This document shows positions 1 through 9,017 of a stretch of 31,297 nucleotides of DNA, one piece after another. Origin of the DNA: Pasteurellaceae bacterium (GTDB taxonomy: Bacteria; Pseudomonadota; Gammaproteobacteria; Enterobacterales; Pasteurellaceae); the NCBI GenBank assembly GCA_900756875.1, contig CAAELW010000075.1, positions 1 through 31,297 of the forward strand, written 5' to 3'. The translations under genes and the position numbers were made by a program. The notes beneath the pieces were generated by a model. The model was not told the DNA's origin. It searched no databases and saw only the letters and a list, made by a program, of their open reading frames with translations. Every line of letters begins with the position of its first letter. The stretch's first letter is position 1.

Positions 1-39
1 AAATCTAGAGAGGGTTGTTTTATTCTAAATAAATCTATT

Positions 40-61
40 GCGTTATTAAAATTAATAACGC
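40..61 (+). promoter_or_regulatory. Perfect hairpin in the speF leader
   Basis: A 9-bp perfect inverted repeat (GCGTTATTA / TAATAACGC) with a 4-base loop lies about 40 bases before the speF start. It is AT-rich and is not followed by a T-run, so it is not a classic terminator. In enterobacteria speF is controlled by a leader peptide (SpeFL) that arrests the ribosome on ornithine. Only 103 leader bases are in the window and I see no such ORF in them. A role in speF regulation is inference. Confidence 0.4.
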
Positions 62-103
62 AGGGTAACTTTACGTCAAAAAAATAAATAAAAGGAGTTT
101 ATT

Positions 104-2266
104 ATGCCAAACTTAAAAATTGCATATAGTCCAAAAGTTGAACAATATTTCTCTACAAATAGAGAATTAGTTGAAATTACCAAAACAGACTTTACTGATG
201 TTGCCGCTATTGTGTTGACATCAGGAGATGTAGGTGAATACCTTGAACGTATTCAAGCAACAAATTTTGGTATCCCAGTATTTGTTGTTCAAACTGAAGA
301 AGAACAAGTTGATCCGAAATTCTATGATGCTATTTATCATATTCAAGATTTAAATGGTTATGACATTAAGCTTTATAGCCGTCAAATCGAAACTGCTGCA
401 AGACTTTATGAAGAAAAAATGTTACCTCCATTCTTCAAAATGTTAAGTGAATATGTAGAAATGGGTAATATTGCTTTTGACTGTCCGGGACATCAAGGTG
501 GTCAATACTATCGTAAACACCCAGCAGGTCGCTTCCTTTATGACTTCTATGGTGAAAATATTTTCCGTTCAGATATTTGTAATGCTGACGTGAAATTAGG
601 TGACTTGTTAATTCACGAAGGGGCAGCTTGTGATGCACAAAAATATGCGGCTCAAGTATTCAATGCAGATAAAACTTACTTCGTATTGAATGGTACATCT
701 TCTTCAAACAAAGTTGCGTTAAATGCTGTACTTGCTCCGGGCGATTTAGTGTTATTTGACCGTAATAACCACAAATCAAACCACCATGGTGCATTAATTC
801 AAGCGGGTGCAACCCCAATTTACTTAGAAACTGCACGTAACCCATTTGGTTTCATTGGTGGTATCGATAGTCACTGTTTCGAAGAAGATTATTTGAAATC
901 ATTAATTAAAGAAGTCGCACCTGAAAAATTAAACCAAAAACGTCCATTCCGTTTAGCAGTTATTCAATTAGGTACTTATGACGGTACAATTTATAACGCA
1001 CGTCAAGTGGTAGATAAAATTGGTCATCTTTGTGACTACATCTTATTCGACTCTGCATGGGTAGGTTATGAACAATTCATTCCAATGATGAAAGACTGCT
1101 CTCCATTATTGCTTGAATTAAATGAAAATGATCCTGGTATTTTAGTGACTCAATCTGTTCATAAACAACAAGCAGGTTTCTCACAAACTTCACAAATTCA
1201 CAAAAAAGATAAACACATTAAAGGTCAAGATCGTTATGTAAACCACAAACGTTTCAATAACGCCTTTATGTTACATGCGTCAACCAGTCCGTTCTATCCA
1301 TTATTTGCGGCATTAGATGTGAATGCGAAAATTCAAGGTAGCGAAGCAGGTCGTCGTTTATGGCATGAATGTGTGAAAGTCGGTATCGAAGCACGTAAAT
1401 TAGTATTAAATCACTGTGAATTAATTCGTCCATTTATTCCAACCACAATTAAAGGTAAAAAATGGCAAGATTATGACACAGAAGAAATCGCAACTAATCT
1501 CGAATTCTTCAAATTCCACCCAACAGATACATGGCATAAATTTGAAGGCTATGCTGACGAACAATATTTCGTTGACCCATGTAAATTCTTGCTTACCACT
1601 CCAGGTATTAGCTTAGAAACAGGTGAATATGAAAAATTTGGTGTACCAGCAACCATTCTTGCAAACTACTTACGTGAAAACGGTATTATTCCGGAAAAAT
1701 GTGACTTGAACTCAATCTTATTCTTGCTCACTCCGGCAGAAACCCTCACCAAAATGCAAACTTTGGTCGCTCAAATCGCCTTGTTTGAAAAACACATTAA
1801 ACAAGACTCTTTATTAAAAGATGTATTGCCAACTGTGTATAAAAATAATGAAGAGCGTTACAAAGGCTACACCATCCGTCAATTATGCCAAGAAATGCAT
1901 GACCTTTATGTAAGCCGCAATGTAAAACAACTTCAAAAAGACCTATTCCGCAAAGCAACATTACCGGAATATGCGTTAAATCCACACGATGCGAATATTG
2001 AATTCGTTCGTAACAAAGTTGAACTTGTTCCATTAACAGACATTGTTGGTCGTGTAGCTGCGGAAGGTGCATTACCTTATCCTCCAGGTGTGTTATGTGT
2101 GGTTCCAGGGGAAAGATGGAGTCCAACTGCACAAAAATACTTCCTTGCATTAGAAGAAGGTATCAATACATTACCTGGTTTCGCACCTGAAATCCAAGGG
2201 GTTTACTTACAAAAAGACCCTGATGGACGTACTCGTGCATATGGCTATGTTTTAACTGACTATTAA
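104..2266 (+). CDS. speF: Ornithine decarboxylase, inducible type (SpeF)
   Basis: PLP-dependent cytoplasmic enzyme that decarboxylates ornithine to putrescine, consuming a proton and so also serving acid resistance. At 720 residues it has the usual length of the fold-III bacterial ornithine/lysine/arginine decarboxylases. It has an N-terminal wing domain (about 1-110), the large PLP domain with DCPGHQGG near 126-133 and SVHKQQAGFSQ, where Lys354 is the expected Schiff-base lysine, and the C-terminal domain with LPYPPGV. A clear AAGGAG site precedes the ATG. potE follows 105 bases downstream, the standard speF-potE pairing that couples decarboxylation to ornithine/putrescine exchange. Constitutive SpeC is the alternative, but the potE linkage favours SpeF. 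Confidence 0.95.
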   Translation: MPNLKIAYSPKVEQYFSTNRELVEITKTDFTDVAAIVLTSGDVGEYLERIQATNFGIPVFVVQTEEEQVDPKFYDAIYHIQDLNGYDIKLYSRQIETAARLYEEKMLPPFFKMLSEYVEMGNIAFDCPGHQGGQYYRKHPAGRFLYDFYGENIFRSDICNADVKLGDLLIHEGAACDAQKYAAQVFNADKTYFVLNGTSSSNKVALNAVLAPGDLVLFDRNNHKSNHHGALIQAGATPIYLETARNPFGFIGGIDSHCFEEDYLKSLIKEVAPEKLNQKRPFRLAVIQLGTYDGTIYNARQVVDKIGHLCDYILFDSAWVGYEQFIPMMKDCSPLLLELNENDPGILVTQSVHKQQAGFSQTSQIHKKDKHIKGQDRYVNHKRFNNAFMLHASTSPFYPLFAALDVNAKIQGSEAGRRLWHECVKVGIEARKLVLNHCELIRPFIPTTIKGKKWQDYDTEEIATNLEFFKFHPTDTWHKFEGYADEQYFVDPCKFLLTTPGISLETGEYEKFGVPATILANYLRENGIIPEKCDLNSILFLLTPAETLTKMQTLVAQIALFEKHIKQDSLLKDVLPTVYKNNEERYKGYTIRQLCQEMHDLYVSRNVKQLQKDLFRKATLPEYALNPHDANIEFVRNKVELVPLTDIVGRVAAEGALPYPPGVLCVVPGERWSPTAQKYFLALEEGINTLPGFAPEIQGVYLQKDPDGRTRAYGYVLTDY

Positions 2267-2316
2267 TAAAGTGAGGTTGTGAGGATCTTCCTCATAACCC
2301 TCTCAGCACAAACAAA

Positions 2317-2358
2317 AAAAGTGCGGTTAAAAACATCTGATTTTTTGACCGCACTTGT
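2317..2358 (+). terminator. Inverted uptake-signal pair between speF and potE
   Basis: AAGTGCGGT (2319-2327) and its reverse complement (2348-2356) can form a stem extended by A-tract/T-tract pairing. Inverted uptake-signal pairs of this kind commonly act as intrinsic terminators in Haemophilus. The last T-run is short, so some readthrough into potE is likely, which would set a lower potE level relative to speF (inference). Confidence 0.6.
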
Positions 2359-2371
2359 AGGAGTATAAATT

Positions 2372-3688
2372 ATGAGTGCTAAAAGTAATAAAATTGGTGT
2401 GGTACAACTCACCATTCTTACCATGGTTAATATGATGGGTTCCGGTATCATTATGTTACCGACCAAATTAGCCGAAATTGGGACTATTTCCATTGTTTCT
2501 TGGCTTGTAACAGCCGTTGGTTCAACAGCCTTAGCTTATGCATTCGCACAATGCGGCATGTTCAGTAGAAAATCCGGTGGTATGGGTGGCTATGCAGAAT
2601 ACTCTTTCGGTAAAGCCGGTAACTTCATGGCAAACTATACTTACGGTGTGTCGTTAGTTATTGCGAATACTGCGATTGCGATTTCTGCGGTGGGTTATGG
2701 TTCAGAGTTCCTTGGTGCAACTCTTTCTCCACTTTCTATCGCGTTATGGACGATCTTCACTCTTTGGCTTGCGACTGTTCTTAACTTCGGTGGTGCAAGA
2801 ATTACTGGTAACATTAGTTCATTCACCATTTGGGGTGTAATTATTCCTGTGGTCGGTATTTCAATCATTGGTTGGAAATGGTTTGATGGTTCAATGTATG
2901 TAAACTCTTGGAATCCACACAACGTGCCTACTTTTGAAGCGATTGGTGTATCTATTTCAATGACATTATGGGCATTCTTAGGGTTAGAGTCTGCTTGTGC
3001 GAACTCTGATGCGGTTGAAAATCCAGAGAAAAACGTACCAATTGCGGTACTTGGTGGTACTTTAGGGGCAGCGGTAATTTATATCGTTTCTACTAACGTT
3101 ATCGCAGGTATTGTTCCTAACCTTGAACTTGCTAACTCAACTGCACCGTTCGGTTTAGCTTTTGCTCATATGTTTAATGAAACAATCGGTAAAGTTATCA
3201 TGGGCTTAATGGTGATGTCTTGTTTCGGTTCATTATTAGGTTGGCAGTTCACTATTGCTCAAGTATTCAAATCTTCAGCGGAAGAAGGTTATTTCCCAGC
3301 ATTCTTCAAAAAAGTTACTAGCAAAGACGCACCAATCGTTGGTATGGTAACCATCACTTCGTTACAAACATTACTATCATTAATGACAATCAGCCCATCA
3401 TTAAATAAACAATTCAATGTGTTGGTGGACCTCGCGGTAGTAACGAACGTTATTCCATACTTGCTCTCAATGGCAGCACTTGCCGTATTGTTGAAAACTG
3501 AAAATGTTCCTCAACCAAAATACAAAAAAACTGTCCTTGTTGCCTTTATCGGTTCTGTCTATAGTATCTATGCACTTTATGCAGCAGGTGAACAAGCGAT
3601 GTTATACGGTTCAATCGTGACCTTTATCGGTTGGACATTGTATGGTTTTGTTTCTTACAAATTTGACCTTAAAAAATCTCAAGCTTAA
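2372..3688 (+). CDS. potE: Putrescine/ornithine antiporter (PotE)
   Basis: Inner-membrane antiporter of the APC amino acid/polyamine superfamily, exchanging internal putrescine for external ornithine. It has 438 residues, matching the roughly 439 of E. coli PotE, and the protein is hydrophobic throughout with about 12 membrane spans. The first span carries the APC signature (MVNMMGSGIIMLP, about 18-30). The segment LWAFLGLESACANSDAVENP, about 195-214, matches the conserved span-6/loop region with the family glutamate. A GGAG site lies before the ATG. It sits directly downstream of speF, which fixes the likely substrate. The cadaverine antiporter CadB is a relative, but the speF linkage argues for PotE. 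Confidence 0.94.
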   Translation: MSAKSNKIGVVQLTILTMVNMMGSGIIMLPTKLAEIGTISIVSWLVTAVGSTALAYAFAQCGMFSRKSGGMGGYAEYSFGKAGNFMANYTYGVSLVIANTAIAISAVGYGSEFLGATLSPLSIALWTIFTLWLATVLNFGGARITGNISSFTIWGVIIPVVGISIIGWKWFDGSMYVNSWNPHNVPTFEAIGVSISMTLWAFLGLESACANSDAVENPEKNVPIAVLGGTLGAAVIYIVSTNVIAGIVPNLELANSTAPFGLAFAHMFNETIGKVIMGLMVMSCFGSLLGWQFTIAQVFKSSAEEGYFPAFFKKVTSKDAPIVGMVTITSLQTLLSLMTISPSLNKQFNVLVDLAVVTNVIPYLLSMAALAVLLKTENVPQPKYKKTVLVAFIGSVYSIYALYAAGEQAMLYGSIVTFIGWTLYGFVSYKFDLKKSQA

Positions 3689-3701
3689 TTAAAAAAGAAA
3701 A

Positions 3702-3721
3702 GCCTACATTTTTATGTAGGC
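3702..3721 (+). terminator. Hairpin just after potE
   Basis: GCCTACAT / ATGTAGGC forms an 8-bp stem with a TTTT loop 14 bases after the potE stop. Only a short CTTTC run follows, so alone it is a modest terminator. A second, stronger hairpin follows at 3751. Confidence 0.6.
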
Positions 3722-3750
3722 CTTTCGAGTAACAATAAGCTTAAAGTACA

Positions 3751-3790
3751 AAAGAGCGGTTGAAAATTTAATTGTTTTCAGCCGCTCTTT
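3751..3790. terminator. Bidirectional terminator between potE and rseC
   Basis: AGAGCGGTTGAAAA pairs with TTTTCAGCCGCTCT (one G-T wobble). The stem is followed by a T-run on the plus strand and preceded by an A-run, so it can terminate potE (+) and the convergent trmA-rsmJ-rseC operon (-). The stem resembles a degenerate uptake-signal pair. Confidence 0.8.
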
Positions 3791-3794
3791 TTAT

Positions 3795-4235
3795 TTAGGA
3801 CAATACTCTCAGTAAAATAGGCTGAAACTCCGTTTGTTGGTCAAGTTTTCGGGTGTAACGTTTAACCATCACAAAGGAAAGTGCGGTCAAAATAAAGATT
3901 AAAATCGCACGGATGAGCTCATTTTCACTGATATAGCTAGAAAGTAATGTTGCAACTAATAGAGTAAAAAGTGGCACGATATACATTAATAGTGCGGAGA
4001 AAAGCATGGATTTTTCTTCTAGACCGATTTCTACCATTTGGCCTGCACGGAGTGGCGTGATGGTTTCTAGCGTGAAGATATGTTCGCCTCGTTTTCCGTT
4101 AAGTTCAGACAGGGAAGCTGTCCCACAGGCTTCTCTAGCCGAGCAAGCTCCACAGGCGCTTTGTGATTGACATTTCACTTTAGCAAGACGCGTTTCTGCA
4201 TCATAGCTCATCACAACTGCACTTTCTTTTAGCAT
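3795..4235 (-). CDS. rseC: RseC family envelope protein
   Basis: Small inner-membrane protein of the RseC/MucC family (146 residues), known as a positive modulator of sigma-E and as part of the SoxR-reducing system in enterobacteria. A cysteine cluster, [17 protein letters not shown] (about 22-38), lies before two predicted membrane spans at about 76-97 and 104-122. The ATG lies inside the last codons of rsmJ (7-base overlap), so translation is probably coupled and the gene is the last of trmA-rsmJ-rseC. In E. coli rseC follows rseB. Here rpoE-rseA-rseB lies about 24 kb away without it. The family call is firm; the exact function in Haemophilus is inferred. Confidence 0.85.
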   Translation of the reverse strand: MLKESAVVMSYDAETRLAKVKCQSQSACGACSAREACGTASLSELNGKRGEHIFTLETITPLRAGQMVEIGLEEKSMLFSALLMYIVPLFTLLVATLLSSYISENELIRAILIFILTALSFVMVKRYTRKLDQQTEFQPILLRVLS

Positions 4236-4996
4236 TGTGCTTCTCCCATATAAATATCAAAGCGGTGGTTTTTGGTTTCACGACTAACATGGGGTGCTTT
4301 TTGCGCTAAAAATTCCGCATAATCAGGACGTTTTACCACCACACGTTTACGGGCTAATTGTAATGCAGGTGTCAAGAGCTCATCGGCATCCAAATCCGCA
4401 CCAACCAAATGTTGGAACACACGCATTTCTTTTTTGACTAGAGCAGATTTTTGCTTGTGTGGATACATTGGATCTAAATATATCACATCGGCACTCTCGG
4501 TTTGTGGGTTGAGTTCGGCAATATGATGAACATCTAGTAATTGCATATTTTGTCGCATCATTTCGCCTATTTCTGCATCCTGATAGGCACGATTGAGACC
4601 ATCTTGCAATAGCAAATATACTACTGGATGGCGTTCCACTAAACGCACTTGGCAACCGATAGAAGCTAAAACAAAGGCATCTCGACCAAGTCCTGCTGTA
4701 GCATCAATCACGCTAGGCAATTCTGCGCCCTTAATGCCTACGGCTTTGGCAATAGCTTCGCCACGTCCACCACCAAACTTACGACGATGAGCCATTGCGC
4801 CGGCTACGAAATCCACAAACACATCGCCTAATTTAGGCTCGTCTAGTTTACGCAGGGCAAGATGGGTTTCGGTTCGCACCAATGCAAGCGGACTTTCAGT
4901 ACAATGCTCGATACCAAGAGGGGAACAAAGTGCGGTCAATTCTGACAATGTTCCCGCTTCAGAAAGCAGTTGAATTTTTATTTTCTCACCAGCCAT
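4229..4996 (-). CDS. rsmJ: 16S rRNA (guanine1516-N2)-methyltransferase RsmJ
   Basis: SAM-dependent methyltransferase of 255 residues, matching the RsmJ (YhiQ) family that methylates G1516 of 16S rRNA. A conserved family segment [18 protein letters not shown] (about 71-88) precedes motif [20 protein letters not shown] (about 96-114). The catalytic-type motif [16 protein letters not shown] is near 169-184. The ATG at 4996 lies within the end of trmA (19-base overlap) with a GGAAAG site 7 bases upstream. The gene sits between trmA and rseC in a coupled operon. Confidence 0.92.
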   Translation of the reverse strand: MAGEKIKIQLLSEAGTLSELTALCSPLGIEHCTESPLALVRTETHLALRKLDEPKLGDVFVDFVAGAMAHRRKFGGGRGEAIAKAVGIKGAELPSVIDATAGLGRDAFVLASIGCQVRLVERHPVVYLLLQDGLNRAYQDAEIGEMMRQNMQLLDVHHIAELNPQTESADVIYLDPMYPHKQKSALVKKEMRVFQHLVGADLDADELLTPALQLARKRVVVKRPDYAEFLAQKAPHVSRETKNHRFDIYMGEAQC

Positions 4997-6069
4997 ACGC
5001 CGCTTTCCATATGCTCTGTGTAAGGGAATTGATCAAACAGCGCCGCTTTTTCAATGCGGTGGGTTTGGCTTAGGGTTTGTAAATTCTCACAAAGGGTATG
5101 TGGATTGCAGGAAATATACAAAATACGATCATAATTCTGCACCAGTTTTACCGTGTCAGGGTCAAGCCCTGCTCGTGGTGGATCGACAAAAATCGTATTG
5201 CATTGATAGGCTTTTAAATCAATGCCTTTTAAGCGATTAAATTCACGTACGCCATTCATTGCTTGGGTAAATTCTTCTGCGGACATACGGATAATTTGCA
5301 GATTATTTATTTTGTTTTCTGCAATATTAAATTGTGCTGCAGCCACGGATGGCTTGGCGATTTCGGTAGCAAGCACTTTTCGGAAGTTTTGTGCAAGGGC
5401 AATGGAGAAATTGCCGTTACCACAGTACAGCTCTAATAAATCCCCTTGCGAACCTTGAGTGCAATCAATCGCCCATTCCAACATCTTGCAATTTACTGCT
5501 GCATTAGGCTGGGTAAAGCTGTTTTCCACTTGGCGATAAACATAATTACGCCCCTTCACCGGTAACACTTCATCAACAAAATCCTGCTCTAAACAGATTT
5601 TTTGTTTACTCGCACGACCAATCAGCTGTACATCAAAACCAAGTTGTTGTAATTCTTCTTTTAATCGTGTAGCAGCGCTTCGCCATTCTTCTGTGAGTTG
5701 TTTGTGGTAAAGCAAGCTTACAATAATCTTATTGCTGAGCGTGCTCAAATAATCAATTTGGAACAGTTTTTTATGTAATACTTCCTGCGTTTTTAATAAT
5801 GGCAGTAAGGTTTTCATCATGCGATTGATCAGTTCGCTGGTAATCGGGAATTCATCCACTCGATAACGTTGCAAGGTACTTTGATCAAACATGATGTGAT
5901 AAAAATCGCCTTTATCATGCCAAATACGAAATTCTGCACGCATCCGATAATGGCTGGTTGGCGAATCAAACACGGCTATTTCTGGGGCGTTAAAGGGCTG
6001 CAAAAGTGCGGTCAGTTTTTCAGTCTTTTTTTGCAGAAGTTCGGTATATTGGGAAATGGGTAGTTGCAT
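4978..6069 (-). CDS. trmA: tRNA (uracil54-C5)-methyltransferase TrmA
   Basis: Makes ribothymidine at position 54 in the T-loop of tRNAs, using SAM. At 363 residues it is close to E. coli TrmA (366). Visible motifs are the SAM site [26 protein letters not shown], and the nucleophile motif [11 protein letters not shown] with Cys321. The catalytic-base glutamate is Glu355 in the TEHMESGVW tail. TrmA lacks the N-terminal TRAM domain and iron-sulfur cysteines of RlmC/RlmD, and none are seen here. It is the first gene of trmA-rsmJ-rseC and is separated from upstream maoP by a terminator, so it should have its own promoter in 6070-6136. Confidence 0.95.
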   Translation of the reverse strand: MQLPISQYTELLQKKTEKLTALLQPFNAPEIAVFDSPTSHYRMRAEFRIWHDKGDFYHIMFDQSTLQRYRVDEFPITSELINRMMKTLLPLLKTQEVLHKKLFQIDYLSTLSNKIIVSLLYHKQLTEEWRSAATRLKEELQQLGFDVQLIGRASKQKICLEQDFVDEVLPVKGRNYVYRQVENSFTQPNAAVNCKMLEWAIDCTQGSQGDLLELYCGNGNFSIALAQNFRKVLATEIAKPSVAAAQFNIAENKINNLQIIRMSAEEFTQAMNGVREFNRLKGIDLKAYQCNTIFVDPPRAGLDPDTVKLVQNYDRILYISCNPHTLCENLQTLSQTHRIEKAALFDQFPYTEHMESGVWLVRK

Positions 6070-6136
6070 TGATGTTTACGTTTGAATGATAAATATCCCA
6101 CAGCCCTTGGCAAGCATGGGGATTGAGTAAAAAAGC

Positions 6137-6162
6137 AAAAGGCAAGCTTCTGCCTGCCTTTT
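6137..6162 (-). terminator. Terminator of yihD-dsbA-maoP
   Basis: On the minus strand AAAAGGCA pairs with TGCCTTTT across a 10-base loop, followed by GCTTTTTT. It lies 9 bases after the maoP stop and separates that operon from trmA. Confidence 0.75.
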
Positions 6163-6170
6163 AAAATGTA

Positions 6171-6506
6171 TTATTCGCCGGAATAATCTTCGCCGCCAGA
6201 AGCCGCTTCGCTCACATCACCTGATAAGGTGTAAACACGTTTTGTTGTGTTAATGCGAGTACGATATTTATTCCAGGTTTTTTCGAAGAAAGTTTCCGGT
6301 GCACGTTCACCACGGCAAAAAGCAACAAATTCTTTTTCTTCTTTTGTCGCTGGCTTGCGCTCGCCTGAATCTAATGCTTTAAACGCTTGACCATATTGCT
6401 CTAATACTTGGGATTCTTTAATTGTATAATCACCGTGACGGGAAAATCCGCGTGGGTAGTTTTTGTCGTCAAAAAAACGACGAGTAACACTGAAACTAGC
6501 AGCCAT
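6171..6506 (-). CDS. maoP: MaoP/YifE family protein (DUF413)
   Basis: A 111-residue protein closely matching E. coli MaoP (YifE), required with the maoS site to organise the Ori macrodomain. The shared core includes [20 protein letters not shown] (about 8-27), the TIKES..LEQYG helix and an acidic tail ending in EDYSGE. I start at the second ATG (6506) rather than at 6512 because the AAGAGAG site would touch the first ATG but sits well spaced from the second, and because E. coli MaoP starts at the equivalent MA. It is last in the yihD-dsbA-maoP run, 53 bases after dsbA. Whether it organises a macrodomain in Pasteurellaceae is untested as far as I know. Confidence 0.85.
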   Translation of the reverse strand: MAASFSVTRRFFDDKNYPRGFSRHGDYTIKESQVLEQYGQAFKALDSGERKPATKEEKEFVAFCRGERAPETFFEKTWNKYRTRINTTKRVYTLSGDVSEAASGGEDYSGE

Positions 6507-6559
6507 AATCATCTCTCTTCTTTATATTTAAAAACGGCAGGCATTAAACCAATTTTTTT

Positions 6560-7165
6560 TTATTTTTGCAATAAACCTTTCACGGTTTCTACATAATCTT
6601 TGACGAAATCATCGTAATTTAAGCCTTCAGGGTTCACACGATATTTGCCATTAACATAAAAATCAGGTACGCCATGTACTTTAAATTGCTCAGCCGCATT
6701 CACTTGTTTATTCACTAAACCGTTTACAGCAAAGCTGTTGATATTGTTATCAAATTGTTCAGCGGTGATGCCGTTATCAAGGAAGATCTTACGAATATCA
6801 TCCATTGAGCTTAATTTATCTTGTTGTGCCGCTTCAAATAAAGGCGCTTTCACTTTACTCTCAGCACCAAGTGCCATCGCTAATGCCCATGCACGAGTGA
6901 GGTTTTCAGATTGACGACCTAAGAAGTTAACGTGATATTGTTTAAATTCTGTGCCTTTTGGTAAGCTTTCTGCAACTTGTTTTGGAATGTGATATTCCAT
7001 TTCAAAGGCATAGCAATGCGGGCAGTAGAAAGAGAAAAATTCAATCACTTCAGGTTGTGCGGAAGCGGTTTGGCTCACTTGAACGTATTGTTTGCTTTCT
7101 TCTAGGTTGGCTGCGAATGCGTTAAATGAAAATAAAGCACCGAGTAAAAATAAAATTTTTTTCAT
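6560..7165 (-). CDS. dsbA: Thiol:disulfide interchange protein DsbA
   Basis: Periplasmic oxidase that introduces disulfides into secreted proteins and is re-oxidised by DsbB. Residues 1-18 form a signal peptide with AFA before the expected cleavage. The thioredoxin-fold active site is Cys48-Pro-His-Cys51 within FFSFYCPHCYAFE. The cis-proline loop is GVPDFYVNGKY near 164-174. At 201 residues it is typical. An AAGGAAAA site precedes the ATG, and yihD ends 9 bases upstream, so the two are probably co-transcribed. Confidence 0.96.
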   Translation of the reverse strand: MKKILFLLGALFSFNAFAANLEESKQYVQVSQTASAQPEVIEFFSFYCPHCYAFEMEYHIPKQVAESLPKGTEFKQYHVNFLGRQSENLTRAWALAMALGAESKVKAPLFEAAQQDKLSSMDDIRKIFLDNGITAEQFDNNINSFAVNGLVNKQVNAAEQFKVHGVPDFYVNGKYRVNPEGLNYDDFVKDYVETVKGLLQK

Positions 7166-7174
7166 TTGTTTTCC

Positions 7175-7441
7175 TTATTTAATAATTCCGCGTGCTTTTA
7201 GCAATGCGGTTTTAAAATCTTCTTCATAATCTTTTTTGATGCCAGGAATTGGCTCAAGTTTATCTGTGCCATGCATTTTTAAATGATAAATAATCACTTC
7301 ATCAGATAATTCTGCTACGGGCTTATCAAAACCTGCTTCATCAGCAATTTTTTGCAGAATTTGTAGCAAGCTCAGATCTGGGTCTTTAGACCAATAAGGT
7401 TGTAAAAGTTCCAATACTTCATTTAAACGCTTACATTTCAT
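7175..7441 (-). CDS. yihD: YihD family protein (DUF1040)
   Basis: An 88-residue cytoplasmic protein matching E. coli YihD (89 residues) along its whole length: [17 protein letters not shown] at the start, IYHLKMHG in the middle and [19 protein letters not shown] at the end. The molecular function is unknown. It lies directly upstream of dsbA, and the divergent mobA start is 66 bases away. yihD, mobA and dsbA are also near neighbours in E. coli. Confidence 0.88.
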   Translation of the reverse strand: MKCKRLNEVLELLQPYWSKDPDLSLLQILQKIADEAGFDKPVAELSDEVIIYHLKMHGTDKLEPIPGIKKDYEEDFKTALLKARGIIK

Positions 7442-7507
7442 TGCTATTTCCTTTTAAATGGAGAAAAATAGGGCTAGATCATACTTCAAATAAGGCAATA
7501 AGAAAAT

Positions 7508-8074
7508 ATGAAATACACAATAAGTGCGGTTATTTTGGCGGGAGGAAAAGCACGGAGGATGAATGGTGCGGATAAAGGTTTACAGCTTTTACAAAATAGA
7601 CCATTAATTAGCCATGTGATTGATCGCTTACAACCTCAAGTGATTGATATTTCAATTAATGCTAATCGTCACCATGCGGAATATGCACAATGGGGTTTCC
7701 CCGTATTTTCAGATGAATTGCCTGATTTTCAGGGGCCATTGAGCGGTATGTTAACAGCACTCGAACAAGCTAAAACGGATTTTGTGCTTTTTGTGCCTTG
7801 TGATAGTCCGTATTTTCCGCAAAACTTATTAGAAAAACTAAAAAGTGCGGTTAAAAATGACCGCACTTTAATGGCTTATGCAAAAGATAAGGAGCGTGAA
7901 CACCCGACATTTTGTTTGATGTCCGTTCAGCTTAAAGAGAAGTTACGCGCTTATTTAAACGAGGGCGAGCGTCGTTTATTGCAATTTATGAACAAAAATG
8001 GCGCGGTTGCTGTCCAATTTGACGAACAAGAAGGACGATTTGTAAATTTTAATACCTTAGAAGATTTACAATAA
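7508..8074 (+). CDS. mobA: Molybdenum cofactor guanylyltransferase MobA
   Basis: Transfers GMP from GTP to molybdopterin-Mo, forming the bis-MGD cofactor of DMSO-reductase-family enzymes. It is a nucleotidyltransferase fold of 188 residues. The N-terminal GTP-binding signature is LAGGKARRMNGADKGLQLL (about 10-28). FSDELPDFQGPLSGML (about 67-82) and the metal-binding FVPCDSPYFP (about 96-105) follow. Two elements are unusual. An uptake signal overlaps codons 6-8, and an inverted pair (7843-7868) sits inside the gene, encoding roughly KSAVKNDRTL. The partner mobB is not adjacent but at 30640. Confidence 0.94.
   Translation: MKYTISAVILAGGKARRMNGADKGLQLLQNRPLISHVIDRLQPQVIDISINANRHHAEYAQWGFPVFSDELPDFQGPLSGMLTALEQAKTDFVLFVPCDSPYFPQNLLEKLKSAVKNDRTLMAYAKDKEREHPTFCLMSVQLKEKLRAYLNEGERRLLQFMNKNGAVAVQFDEQEGRFVNFNTLEDLQ
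7841..7870 (+). repeat. Inverted uptake-signal pair inside mobA
   Basis: AAGTGCGGT (7843-7851) and ACCGCACTT (7860-7868) form a 10-bp stem (AAAGTGCGGT / ACCGCACTTT) around an 8-base loop, entirely within the mobA reading frame. This is the same architecture as the intergenic terminators at 2317 and 27867, but here it is coding. Only a short T stretch (TTTA) follows, so termination would be weak. Confidence 0.85.
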
Positions 8075-8155
8075 ATTATTTGTTTAACCTTGAATTTTAT
8101 AAAAAATTCTCCATTATTGCAGTGTTTACTTTCTATTTTATTGAGGAACTTTATT

Positions 8156-9004
8156 ATGATGCGAATCCTTTTGTTTTTAGCCACTAACTTTGCTGTGATG
8201 CTTGTGTTAGGGATTATTTTAAATGTGACCGGTATTGCAGGAAATAGTACAGGTGGCATTTTAATTATGGCGATGCTTTTCGGTTTTGCTGGATCATTGA
8301 TTTCATTATTTTTATCAAAAACCATGGCATTGCGCTCTGTGGGCGCGGAAGTGATTACTGAACCACGTAATCAAGCGGAACGTTGGTTAGTGGAAACGGT
8401 ACGCCGTCAAGCACAGCAAGCGGGCATCCCAATGCCAGATGTCGCGATTTATCATTCTAATGATGCGAATGCTTTTGCTACGGGGGCAACTAAAAACAAT
8501 TCTTTAGTGGCGATTAGTACCGGTTTATTAAACTCCATGACGGAAGAAGAAGCTGAGGCGGTATTGGCTCACGAGGTCTCACACATCGCGAACGGTGATA
8601 TGGTGACGATGACTTTATTACAAGGTGTATTGAATACCTTTGTGATTTTCTTATCTCGTGTGATTGCTAATGTGGTAGCAAGTTCTCGTAATGGTGATGA
8701 AGAAAGCCGCAGCTCAGGCATTTACTTCTTAGTCTCAATGGTGTTAGAAATCTTGTTTGGTATTTTAGCGAGCATCATTGCGATGTGGTTCTCTCGCTAT
8801 CGCGAATACCGTGCGGATGCTGGTTCAGCGCAGCTTGTCGGTAAAGAAAAAATGATTGCGGCATTGCAGCGTTTACAACAAATTCATGAACCGCAAGAGA
8901 TAGAAGGTTCACTTAATGCTTTTATGATTAACGGTAAACGTAGTGAACTTTTTATGAGCCACCCTCCACTTGAAAAACGTATTGAAGCATTACGTAGTTT
9001 ATAA
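8156..9004 (+). CDS. htpX: Membrane-bound zinc metalloprotease HtpX
   Basis: M48-family endopeptidase of the inner membrane that takes part in membrane protein quality control with FtsH. The reading frame is open back to 8090, but I start at 8156 because of the GAGG site at 8143-8146 and because the family begins [11 protein letters not shown]. This gives 282 residues against the usual 283-293. There are two N-terminal spans (about 3-25 and 33-55). The zinc motif is HEVSH with His139, Glu140 and His143. A further hydrophobic pair lies near 150-210, and the third zinc-ligand region is YREYRADAG. The convergent pepD is separated by a bidirectional terminator. Confidence 0.95.
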   Translation: MMRILLFLATNFAVMLVLGIILNVTGIAGNSTGGILIMAMLFGFAGSLISLFLSKTMALRSVGAEVITEPRNQAERWLVETVRRQAQQAGIPMPDVAIYHSNDANAFATGATKNNSLVAISTGLLNSMTEEEAEAVLAHEVSHIANGDMVTMTLLQGVLNTFVIFLSRVIANVVASSRNGDEESRSSGIYFLVSMVLEILFGILASIIAMWFSRYREYRADAGSAQLVGKEKMIAALQRLQQIHEPQEIEGSLNAFMINGKRSELFMSHPPLEKRIEALRSL

Positions 9005-9017
9005 AAGATAAAAAATA

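Noticed and set aside
1797..2150. Open frame on the minus strand within speF, and other long antisense frames (for example 21958-22251 and 24036-24365)
   Set aside because: They are fully inside well-identified genes, lack ribosome-binding sites and domains, and have composition expected of antisense shadows.
7386..7412. Sigma-E-like site on the minus strand inside yihD (GGAACTT, 15-base spacer, TCTAA) upstream of dsbA
   Set aside because: The -35 is exact, but the spacer is 15 rather than 16 and the -10 is imperfect. It lies inside a coding sequence about 220 bases before dsbA, so chance is a good explanation. Start-site mapping near 7376 would settle it.
8145..8151. GGAACTT before htpX as a sigma-E -35 element
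   Set aside because: It overlaps the htpX ribosome-binding site, and no TCTGA-like element lies 15-17 bases downstream.
8090..8155. Upstream extension of htpX from the first in-frame ATG
   Set aside because: The 22 extra residues are not part of the HtpX family, and the strong ribosome-binding site fits the ATG at 8156.
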